A stretch of DNA of 64,000 nucleotides from positions 62,001 through 126,000 of the forward strand of contig NC_014838.1 of the NCBI RefSeq assembly GCF_000175935.2. The letters are read 5' to 3'. The notes under the pieces are model-generated. The model saw only the letters and a program-made list of their open reading frames with translations. It ran no database searches and was not told the origin of the DNA. Positions 42,319-49,493 of this stretch are shown here, piece by piece. The DNA comes from Pantoea sp. At-9b (GTDB lineage Bacteria > Pseudomonadota > Gammaproteobacteria > Enterobacterales > Enterobacteriaceae). Each line of letters begins with the position of its first letter. Position 1 is the first letter of the stretch. A program made the translations under genes and the position numbers.

Positions 42319-43094
42319 TGAGCAAACCGACTATCGCCCTGAGCCATCTCAGAAAAAGTTACGGTGGCCATGAAGTGCTGCACGACATCAGCCTGACGGC
42401 GCAGGATGGCGACGTGATTTCGCTGATTGGTGCCAGCGGCTCGGGGAAAAGCACCTTGTTGCGCTGTATCCCGTTCCTCGAAGTGCCACAGGGCGGCGAG
42501 ATTGCCGTGGGGGATGAGTTGGTCACCATCGATAATCCCCATGAAAAGCTGAACCGCGAGCAGCGCCGCAGTATCAAGTTGATGCGCATGCAACTCGGTT
42601 TTGTCTTCCAGAGCTTCAACCTGTGGCCGCATAAAACCGTGTTACAGAACATCATGGAAGCACCGGTGCATGTGCAGAAGCGCAGCCACAAAGAGGCGCT
42701 GGAAGAGGCTGAAGCCTTGCTGCATAAGGTCGGCCTGTATGAGAAACGCAACGCCTGGCCGTCACAGCTTTCAGGCGGCCAGCAGCAGCGCGTGGCAATT
42801 GCCCGGGCGCTGGCGCAACAGCCCAAGGCGATTCTGTTCGATGAACCCACCTCAGCGCTGGACCCGGAACTGGTGGGTGAAGTGCTGCGCGTGATCCGTG
42901 GTCTGGCGGAAGAAGGGCGCACGATGATTATCGTGACCCACGAAATGGGCTTTGCCCGTGATGTTTCCAACAAAGCGGTGTTTCTGCATCAGGGCAAAAT
43001 TGAGGAGTCCGGTTCGCCGCAACAGGTTTTCAGCGATCCGATCTCACCGCGTTGTAAAGCCTTTGTCAGCAGTCATCTGCACCGCAACAGTTAA
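42318..43094 (+). CDS. Polar amino acid ABC transporter ATP-binding protein
   Basis: A 258-residue ATPase: Walker A GASGSGKST (about 37-45), Q-loop VFQSFNLWPHKTVLQNI, signature LSGGQQQRVAIARAL (about 152-166), Walker B ILFDEP and switch His VTHEMGFARDV. Matches the HisP/GlnQ group closely. Completes a full importer with the three genes upstream; a repeat element follows the stop. Confidence 0.92.
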   Translation: MSKPTIALSHLRKSYGGHEVLHDISLTAQDGDVISLIGASGSGKSTLLRCIPFLEVPQGGEIAVGDELVTIDNPHEKLNREQRRSIKLMRMQLGFVFQSFNLWPHKTVLQNIMEAPVHVQKRSHKEALEEAEALLHKVGLYEKRNAWPSQLSGGQQQRVAIARALAQQPKAILFDEPTSALDPELVGEVLRVIRGLAEEGRTMIIVTHEMGFARDVSNKAVFLHQGKIEESGSPQQVFSDPISPRCKAFVSSHLHRNS

Positions 43095-43110
43095 ATCCTG
43101 GTACTGATAT

Positions 43111-43181
43111 GTAGCGGCGCGATTTATCGCGCGGTTTTTCCAGCCGCGAGCATGGAGCTGCGCGATAAATCGCGCCGCTAC
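43111..43181. repeat. Dispersed nested palindromic repeat, copy 6
   Basis: Both arms intact, with a spacer of about 25 nt containing a second small GC palindrome. Sits just after the importer operon. Confidence 0.85.
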
Positions 43182-43318
43182 AAATTGACATGACTTAAGT
43201 CATCAAAACCCCGCGCTCCACCTTCCTGTTGTCTGAAAAATTTCGTTATAAAAAAAAGCGACACTTATCTCATCAGCGTAGCGCTGAAATAACGCGACCA
43301 CTCAAGTACTGGAGTCTG

Positions 43319-43346
43319 GCGTCAACATATCCATGATTGTTGACGC
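43319..43346. repeat. Inverted repeat GCGTCAACA/TGTTGACGC
   Basis: Perfect 9-bp arms with a 10-nt centre, followed by AAGGAG, about 175 bp upstream of the receiver-like gene. Could be an operator or a leader hairpin. The rest of 43182-43520 shows no secure gene. Confidence 0.5.
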
Positions 43347-43520
43347 AAGGAGAAGTCACTGTTTTTTAAGGTGGAACTATTATTGCTAACCGTGATGGTC
43401 ACTACAAAAAACTAAGCGTGACGGCAGGTTGTTTATCGGGTGGAGATGCGGCTACGCGCAGACTATTATCAGCCCTCGCGGCGCGAGATTAGGCTGATAT
43501 TTCAACTGCGGGGTAGTTTG

Positions 43521-43916
43521 ATGAGTGCAAAAATCTGGCTGGTGGATGACGATACGCCGTTGCGCGAATCCATCGCGTTTTTGTTAAAAACGCTCGGTTA
43601 TGAGGTGGTGGATTTTGCCGAACTCGGCGGATTTGAAGCCTGTACACCTGAACCTGAGGCAGAACCTTTTTCGGGGTGCCTGTTACTTGATGTCCCGCTT
43701 GCTGATTTTAATGGCCCCGGTTGGCTGGAAGAAAATAAGCAACGCCATCCGCTGCTGCCGGTCATCATCATGGACGATCATGATATCCCGGAAGCGTATC
43801 GCCAGGACGCTTTTGCGGCTTTTACCAAACCGCTGGACGTTGAGCAGCTGCTGGAGAGTATCAAACAGGCGATGGCGGAGAGTGCGCGGCGTGTTGAAGG
43901 CTGGCGATCGGGGTAA
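43521..43916 (+). CDS. Stand-alone, degenerate FixJ-type receiver domain protein
   Basis: A 131-residue protein consisting only of a receiver fold. It has the acidic pocket VDDDTPLRES (about 8-17), the phosphoacceptor-like Asp in CLLLDVPLADFNG (about 54), and the Lys in FTKPLD (about 102). The conserved Thr/Ser of beta-4 (usually TGHGD) is replaced: VIIMDDHDIPEA. No output domain follows. It may be a single-domain response regulator or a phosphorylation-independent binding module. Start ATG 43521 is chosen with GGGG 7 bp upstream; the frame is open from a GTG at 43440. It is convergent with the ABC permease gene, 2 bp apart. Confidence 0.75.
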   Translation: MSAKIWLVDDDTPLRESIAFLLKTLGYEVVDFAELGGFEACTPEPEAEPFSGCLLLDVPLADFNGPGWLEENKQRHPLLPVIIMDDHDIPEAYRQDAFAAFTKPLDVEQLLESIKQAMAESARRVEGWRSG

Positions 43917-43918
43917 GG

Positions 43919-44698
43919 TTACACCAGCACGTTTTTCCCTTGCTGTAACCGACGCGAAGTGACAAAACAGAGCAGCGGTACCGGCAAAGTAAACAACAGC
44001 AGCAGCCACAGCAGCACGTACACTGCATCGACACCGTCATTTTGCAGGTTGTTGTACAACTGTACCGGCATGCCCTGTGGGAAGTAGGCAAAGATCATCA
44101 CAATGCCAAATTCGCCCATTGCCCGCACCCAGGCAAGGGCAGTCGCCGAGGCCAGGCCCGGGGCCGCTATCGGGACTGAAAGCCGCCAGAAACGTTGCCA
44201 CGGACGCGCACCCAGGGTGCGTCCTGCTTCCAGAATCTCTTTGGGCACCCCGGCGAAAGCGGAGCGCGCGGCGGTGACAAAGTAGGGCAGTGCACCATAC
44301 CATTGCGCCAGCACAAAGGCGGCCGGGTTATTCACCAACGTCATGCCAAAACGCCCCAGCAATTCGCCGGGAAGGCTGTAGGGTCCGTAAGCGCTAACCA
44401 GTAAAATCCCCAGCGCCAGTGGCGGTGTCAGCAGTGGAATCAACACCACCAACTCCACCACCAGGCGCGCTTTGCCTCGCGCCTGTGATAGCCACCAGGC
44501 CACCGGCAAGCCACTGATAAAAATCAGCAGCAACGCCACCGCACCGAGACTGAGCGAGGTCGCCATGGCATGACTATCGCCCCATGCCAGCCGCAGATGT
44601 TGCCAGTGCGTCACACCAATTAAGGTGATAAAGGGCACCGCCAGCAGCAGCAAGGCAGGGAGTGAAAGCCACAGCGCGGTGGGCTGGCGTTTACTCAT
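43919..44698 (-). CDS. ABC permease, molybdate/tungstate (ModB/WtpB) type
   Basis: A 259-residue permease with six helices and the EAA loop EILEAGRTLGARPWQRFWRL (about 154-173), closest in style to ModB, WtpB and CysT/W. It overlaps the binding-protein gene by ATGA. A ModE-like operator precedes the pair, which points to molybdate or tungstate. No ATPase gene is adjacent, so it must borrow one (for example a ModC made elsewhere). Confidence 0.85.
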   Translation of the reverse strand: MSKRQPTALWLSLPALLLLAVPFITLIGVTHWQHLRLAWGDSHAMATSLSLGAVALLLIFISGLPVAWWLSQARGKARLVVELVVLIPLLTPPLALGILLVSAYGPYSLPGELLGRFGMTLVNNPAAFVLAQWYGALPYFVTAARSAFAGVPKEILEAGRTLGARPWQRFWRLSVPIAAPGLASATALAWVRAMGEFGIVMIFAYFPQGMPVQLYNNLQNDGVDAVYVLLWLLLLFTLPVPLLCFVTSRRLQQGKNVLV

Positions 44699-45621
44699 GG
44701 CTGATACAGGACGCCACCTTTCGGTGCGGCATAGCCATTCTGTTTAAACAGCGCCTGGCCCGGTTGGCTCAGCATAAAATCGACAAAGGCTTTACCGGCT
44801 GCGGTGCCGTTCGGGGCATTTTTCAGCACGGCCGCGTAGTAGACCATTGGCTGAGTATGCAGCGTTTTATCGTTACCCTGGCTGTCTTTTACCTGGAAGC
44901 TGACGGTGTCATACCATTGTTTGGCCTGATCCGGGTTGCTCAGGTTGATCTCATCCGGCAACGCGATGTAAGGCAGATGGGCAGAAATCACTTCGCTTTC
45001 ATAACCCGCTGCGGCATCCACCTGGCCGCTTTCCAGACGAGCCAGCAGACCACCTTCCAGATGGGTTTGTGCCGGGTTCTGCACGCCGCCCATGATTTTT
45101 TCTGCTATGCCAGGCTGATGGTAATACTTCTCGGCCAGCAGCAGGGTAAACACGATGTTTTGACCTTTCGGATCGTTAATCGGGTCAGTACGGCCAAACT
45201 TCAGACCCGGTGTCGCCAGCACTTTCAGCCAACTGGCATCGCTGCCTTTGGCCTGGGCAAACTGCTGCGCGTATTTCCCTTTCGGGCTATAGGCGATCAC
45301 CATGCTGGTACTGGCAACCGGCACGGCGGTATCAATCAGTCCGGCATCCTTCAGGATCTGCATGGGGCCAGGGGTGATAGAAACAAACACATCGGCGGTG
45401 ATTTTCTTGCTCGCCAGCAGACGAGCCATGCCGTAAGCGCCTTGACCTTGCCCCTGATAGTTGCCGTTGTTCTCTTTAGCAAAGGCTGGACCTAATGCCT
45501 GATCCATCACTTTCCCCATTGATCCGGCGTAGGTGACGCGGATGTCGGTATTCGCTACGGCAGTGAGACTCGCACTCGCGCCAGCGGTGAGCAGAAGCGC
45601 GCAAAGCAGTTTATGTTGCAT
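44695..45621 (-). CDS. Periplasmic oxyanion-binding protein, WtpA-like
   Basis: A 308-residue exported binding protein: signal peptide ending near LTAVANTD (about 24), then RVTYAGSMGKVMDQALGPAF (about 28-47) and ADVFVSITPGPMQIL (about 75), the WtpA/ModA-like oxyanion fold. The RTDPINDPKGQNIVFTLLLA region (about 147-166) resembles the WtpA loop that supplies anion ligands. Molybdate or tungstate specificity is inferred from family plus the ModE-like operator 10 bp before the start codon. First gene of a two-gene operon. Confidence 0.85.
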   Translation of the reverse strand: MQHKLLCALLLTAGASASLTAVANTDIRVTYAGSMGKVMDQALGPAFAKENNGNYQGQGQGAYGMARLLASKKITADVFVSITPGPMQILKDAGLIDTAVPVASTSMVIAYSPKGKYAQQFAQAKGSDASWLKVLATPGLKFGRTDPINDPKGQNIVFTLLLAEKYYHQPGIAEKIMGGVQNPAQTHLEGGLLARLESGQVDAAAGYESEVISAHLPYIALPDEINLSNPDQAKQWYDTVSFQVKDSQGNDKTLHTQPMVYYAAVLKNAPNGTAAGKAFVDFMLSQPGQALFKQNGYAAPKGGVLYQP

Positions 45622-45630
45622 TCCATTTCT

Positions 45631-45654
45631 CGCTATATAATTAGGTAAATAACG
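45631..45654. promoter_or_regulatory. ModE-like operator
   Basis: Reads CGCTATATA, then ATTAGG, then TAAATAACG on the plus strand; matches the consensus of CGnTATATA and TATATAnCG arms separated by 6 bases with one mismatch. Located just upstream of the binding-protein start. Suggests repression by molybdate-loaded ModE. Confidence 0.7.
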
Positions 45655-45709
45655 ATTAACAGGATAACCACTTTAGGGCAAGGGGTAAACTATTGCGAAA
45701 TATAGTGAA

Positions 45710-45729
45710 AGGCCCGATGACTCGGGCCT
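45710..45729 (-). terminator. Terminator of the thioredoxin-fold gene
   Basis: Perfect 8-bp stem AGGCCCGA/TCGGGCCT with a 4-nt loop, 5 bp after the stop; on the minus strand it is followed by TTCAC, so the T tract is short. Confidence 0.65.
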
Positions 45730-45734
45730 CAGCG

Positions 45735-46295
45735 TCAGGCAAGGATGCGTTTTGCCCAGGATTCGATCTCATCGCCACTGCCGATATCCGCCTGTACCAG
45801 CCCGTTGACGATAAAGGTCGGTGAGACGTGGATACCGTTCTGGCGCGAATATTTGCAGTGCCATTTGATTTCATTCTGCAATTCAGCGCGATCAAAGGGT
45901 TCACGAGCATTTACGCCGCTGTACTGTTCCAGCCGGTCAATGATTTGGTTTGGCGTGGCATCCCTATTCGGCCCACGTGCATGATCGGTGAACTCAAACT
46001 CTTCGCGGTGATCGGCCACCGCTTTCAGCACCGCTTTAGCGGCAGCTTTCCCTTGCGGCAGGGTCGAGGCAGCCAGGATATAGCGCACAATCAGGCCGGA
46101 ATACATATGCCAGGGTTGTGATTGTAAACGGATTTTCAATGTCATCTGATCTTCGCCGACCAGACTCAATAAGGCATCAAACTTATTAAACGCGCGCACC
46201 GAGAACGGACAGGTGGGTTCGAGAAACACTTCAAACACCTTCGGGCCATGACCCCACACCAGTGGATCGGCATGCAATGCGGTTGACTGACTCAT
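45735..46295 (-). CDS. DsbA-like thioredoxin-fold protein with CxxS motif
   Basis: A 186-residue protein with no signal peptide, so cytoplasmic. The active-site motif is EPTCPFSVRAF (CPFS, one cysteine, about 29-32), with the cis-Pro loop GIHVSPTFIVNG (about 158-169). One cysteine at this position suggests a monothiol, glutathione-linked or non-redox role similar to 2-hydroxychromene-2-carboxylate-isomerase-like DsbA proteins. It stands alone with its own terminator. Function is not assigned. Confidence 0.82.
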   Translation of the reverse strand: MSQSTALHADPLVWGHGPKVFEVFLEPTCPFSVRAFNKFDALLSLVGEDQMTLKIRLQSQPWHMYSGLIVRYILAASTLPQGKAAAKAVLKAVADHREEFEFTDHARGPNRDATPNQIIDRLEQYSGVNAREPFDRAELQNEIKWHCKYSRQNGIHVSPTFIVNGLVQADIGSGDEIESWAKRILA

Positions 46296-46583
46296 CGTAA
46301 CTCCCTTGTGTGATAAAACGTTTTGCTACTTTGACAAAGCGTGGCGATGGCGACCAGCTCAAGCTAAGGCTTTTTTGTTACAAAGCCATTCGCTTACGGC
46401 ATAATCCGTACCAAAGAAAAATCAGGTTACAGATCCGCGAGCTATAAAATTGTCAGGTACTGCGCCGTCGGCGAGTGAAATAACCAACTATAGTTATCTT
46501 ACTTTTCTGCAATCTTCAGACGCTGCGTTCGCCGCGCCTTTGACTCACTTGCCCGGAGCCGATAGAACGAAAAGAGGTTTATT

Positions 46584-46853
46584 GTGTTTGCCGATATTTC
46601 CTGGAAAAACATCCATCAGGTCATCAGTCAAACGATCGCGGAGATGGTGGATGAGCAGCAAACGCTGGATGTGTTAACCCTGCGTGGGCGGTTAAGGGAA
46701 ATGGCCGAAAATGAAACCGATGAAGAGATGGTGCTGTGTTACTGGCAGGCGATGAAGGTACTGACGCGGTTGCCGCCGACGGTGACCGCCAGCCAGCTGA
46801 TCGAGGCCGCGCGTCACGCTTTTCGCAGTCCGATCAACCATGACCCGCTTTAA
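46584..46853 (+). CDS. Small conserved-looking hypothetical protein
   Basis: An 89-residue, mostly helical, acidic protein with no signal peptide. It starts with GTG after AAAGAGG at good spacing. I do not recognise the family; the pattern (two amphipathic helices around LTLRGRLREMAENETDEEMV and a C-terminal helix) suggests a small interaction module. Codon use looks like its neighbours, which supports it being real. It is 121 bp upstream of the alcohol dehydrogenase gene on the same strand. Confidence 0.65.
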   Translation: MFADISWKNIHQVISQTIAEMVDEQQTLDVLTLRGRLREMAENETDEEMVLCYWQAMKVLTRLPPTVTASQLIEAARHAFRSPINHDPL

Positions 46854-46974
46854 CCCTGCGTGCTTTTCAGCGCAACAGCAGCAGGTGCTGGCGTAATCGC
46901 ATGATTATTCGGCATAAAAATGGGTGCTGGTTTGCTAGACTCCTGTCATCAGAGACCAACCACTGAGGACAGCG

Positions 46975-47991
46975 ATGAAAATTACGAGCTATGCCGCCAT
47001 GCAGGCGGGTGAGGCGCTGGTGCCTTACGAATATGATGCCGGCCCACTGGCTGCGGAAGATGTACAGGTTGAGGTCGATTATTGCGGCGTCTGCCATTCC
47101 GATCTGTCGATGATTGATAATGAGTGGGGCGGTTCAACCTATCCGTTGATTGCCGGTCACGAAGTGATTGGCCGCGTGGTGGCGCTGGGCGAAGCTGCAC
47201 AGAATAAAGGCTTGCGCCTGGGGCAGCGTGTGGGCATTGGCTGGACCGCCAAAAGCTGCCAGCACTGCGATGCCTGTATCAATGGTGATCAGGTTAACTG
47301 TGAAAACGGTAAAGTCTCCACCATCAATAACCACGGCGGTTTCGCCAGCCATCTGCGCGCCAACTGGCAATGGGTGATCCCGCTGCCGGATGCCCTGGAT
47401 ATTGCCACTGCCGGTCCGTTACTGTGCGGCGGTATTACCGTGTTTAAACCGTTACTGATGAACAACATCACCGCTACCAGCCGTGTGGGCGTGATTGGTA
47501 TTGGTGGTCTTGGCCATATGGCGATCAAACTGTTGCGTGCGATGGGGGCGGAAGTCACCGCGTTCAGTTCCTCTGCCGCAAAAACCGAATCCATTCTGGC
47601 GATGGGCGCTGATCGCGTGGTAAACAGCCGCGATCCCGAGGCGCTGAAGGCGTTGGCGGGACAGTTTGATCTGATTATCAGTACTGTCGCGGTGGATCTG
47701 GATTGGGCACCGTATTTCCAGGCGTTGGCGCGTCAAGGCAAGTTCCACACCGTGGGCGCGGTGATGAAGCCGTTCGAAGTTCCGGCCTTCAGCCTGATTG
47801 TCGGCGACCGTGCGGTCACCGGTTCGTCGACCGGTTCGCCGGGTCAGTTGCGCGCGCTGCTGAAACTGGCATCACGTGCCGACATTGCGCCTACCGTGGA
47901 AGAGTTCCCGATGTCACAAGTGAATCAGGCGCTCGATCACGTCCGTGCCGGGAAGGCGAATTATCGTGTGGTGTTGAAAGCGGATTTTTAA
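46975..47991 (+). CDS. Zinc-dependent alcohol dehydrogenase (CAD/YahK-like)
   Basis: A 338-residue MDR enzyme. Catalytic zinc site CGVCHSDL (about 36-43) and GHEVIGRV (about 60), structural zinc loop [15 protein letters not shown] (about 90-104), and the nucleotide motif [15 protein letters not shown] (about 164-178). The subgroup reduces aldehydes with NADPH, as in YahK and cinnamyl alcohol dehydrogenases. Single gene, ATG after TGAGGA; a short repeat copy follows the stop. Confidence 0.9.
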
Positions 47992-48008
47992 TCATTAAGG
48001 TTTTAAAC

Positions 48009-48043
48009 ATAGCGGCGCGATTCCGGCGCGCCGCTGTGCTATA
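48009..48043. repeat. Dispersed palindromic repeat, copy 7 (short form)
   Basis: Collapsed version: AGCGGCGCGATTCCGGCGCGCCGCT with most of the spacer lost. Between the convergent alcohol dehydrogenase and zinc-finger genes. Confidence 0.75.
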
Positions 48044-48060
48044 GAGCAAACAGGCTTAAA

Positions 48061-49341
48061 TCACCTGGGTTGCCCGAGCCCGGACGAGGACGGACGAAAA
48101 GGACAATTTCTGTGTTGATGGCGCGTAAGATTACCTTTGTTCTTGAAGGCAGCACCACACTCCAGGCAGAGCAATTTGTCCTGCTCCTGATGTGTTTTAG
48201 CGTGAATTTTTAAACTAATAGGGGTGGTGTAATACTTATTGCATTCAGGATATGAACAAAGAAGCTTTTCACGGGCAGCGTGTATTTTTTTATGGTTTGT
48301 TAAATAGGCTTGATTGGTAAACCGACTGTCGCATGATGGCCAGTCGCAGGCAAACGCCTTCTCTCCATGTACAATTCTTACATGTTTATTCAATTTAGAT
48401 TTGGTGTCGAATTTCTTACCGCATCTTGCATGTGAGCACAGGTGACCCTCTGTCGGGTGTTCCATTCTTCCATGATTACGTAAGGCGCTTAGTGCTGAAA
48501 AAGATTCGGCACAGTGGCTACAAACATACTTGTTCTTAACCACCGTGGCTGCCGGTTCTGAAGCGGTTGATTGGGACGTTTCGTCAGTGAGATCGACCAC
48601 AGCGAGTAATTCTGCTTGAGGTGGCTCTATGGTTAAGGCCTTTCTAAGGATCGAGTAATGCTGGGCATTGTCGACAGTGACAGCATGGGTTCCTGACGTT
48701 GATGGTCCCGGCTCTGGTGCTGTTGCAATTTGTGGTTCGAGAGATTGCAGACTGGCAGGGACATCTTCAAAGGAAGATTGTCTTATCGCTTGTAATAACA
48801 ACTCATCTTCCATCCTTCCGTCCCGATCAAACAGGGTAACGGGATTATTGCTTACCATGCGGAACAGATTCAGCCCGTCAACGGTGCCCGCCGGATCGCA
48901 ATTCAGCCAGCGCATCTGCCAGGGAGCGTAGTACCGCCAGCCATAGGCGATCAACCCGGTCGCATCACGCTCTTTACCTGCGTAGCGCTGGAATTTTATC
49001 TCTGCACCCGCTTGATTACCGGTTAACCAACTGGCGGTACCGCCAAAGGGATACCAGGTTTCCTGACTGACCCGAGCACCCTGCGCATCCATGACCAGGC
49101 TGATATTACCGAGGCGATCACACAGGTTAAAATGCGTCCTGGTATCGCTTCCTTGCAGATAAATACGGCAGTTTCCTGACCCCAGCACCTGTAGTCGTGC
49201 CGCTTCTCTGGCGCGGGTGGTGGATGTGCGGATTTCCAGACCTTGCAGATAACGTACCTGCTGTGACTGATGTGTGTAGTGACGTTTTAAACTGCGCTCG
49301 CCAGGTGCGGCATAGCGATAACACTCCTGATTGTGGGACAT
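48061..49341 (-). CDS. TcC/RHS core fragment fused to five C2H2 zinc fingers
   Basis: A 426-residue protein in three parts. Residues about 1-175 match the last part of insecticidal-toxin TcC (TccC) RHS cores: YPFGGTASWL, RYAGKERDATGL, WRYYAPWQMRWLNCDPAGT, then VSNNPVTLFDRDGR, where TcC proteins self-cleave to free the C-terminal toxin. Residues 176-272 are a Pro/Ser/Thr-rich linker with VVDLTDE at 248-254. Residues 274-413 hold five fingers: C274/C277/H290/H295, C302/C307/H320/H325, C332/C337/H350/H354, C362/C367/H380/H384, and C392/C395/H408/C413, all with 12 residues between the second Cys and first His. A full TcC has about 500 more residues upstream, yet this ORF has its own AGGAGAG ribosome site. 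The finger region looks AT-richer than the core. Likely a host-directed effector cassette; delivery is unexplained. Confidence 0.85.
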   Translation of the reverse strand: MSHNQECYRYAAPGERSLKRHYTHQSQQVRYLQGLEIRTSTTRAREAARLQVLGSGNCRIYLQGSDTRTHFNLCDRLGNISLVMDAQGARVSQETWYPFGGTASWLTGNQAGAEIKFQRYAGKERDATGLIAYGWRYYAPWQMRWLNCDPAGTVDGLNLFRMVSNNPVTLFDRDGRMEDELLLQAIRQSSFEDVPASLQSLEPQIATAPEPGPSTSGTHAVTVDNAQHYSILRKALTIEPPQAELLAVVDLTDETSQSTASEPAATVVKNKYVCSHCAESFSALSALRNHGRMEHPTEGHLCSHARCGKKFDTKSKLNKHVRIVHGEKAFACDWPSCDSRFTNQAYLTNHKKIHAAREKLLCSYPECNKYYTTPISLKIHAKTHQEQDKLLCLECGAAFKNKGNLTRHQHRNCPFRPSSSGLGQPR

Positions 49342-49423
49342 ACGTTCTCTCCTGGTTAAAAAGCAGCAAACGTAAATCAGCGGGCGTCTGTTAAATATCC
49401 CGGCGTGCGTTTTGGCACTGTCG

Positions 49424-49481
49424 GTAGCGGCGCGATTTATCGCGCTTGTTTTTAAACCTGCGTTTTAAAGCGCGCCGCTAC
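49424..49481. repeat. Dispersed nested palindromic repeat, copy 8
   Basis: Left arm intact, right arm partly decayed (AAAGCGCGCCGCTAC). Between the zinc-finger gene and the PepSY gene. Confidence 0.8.
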
Positions 49482-49493
49482 GTCAGCTTCAGT

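Noticed and set aside
43371..43415. Short ORF starting GTG-GAA-CTA after a purine-rich stretch
   Set aside because: Only about 14 codons, not a recognisable leader peptide, and no attenuator structure follows.
46450..46677. 75-codon plus-strand ORF overlapping the small hypothetical gene
   Set aside because: It lacks a ribosome site, and the overlapping frame from GTG 46584 has a good site and better composition.
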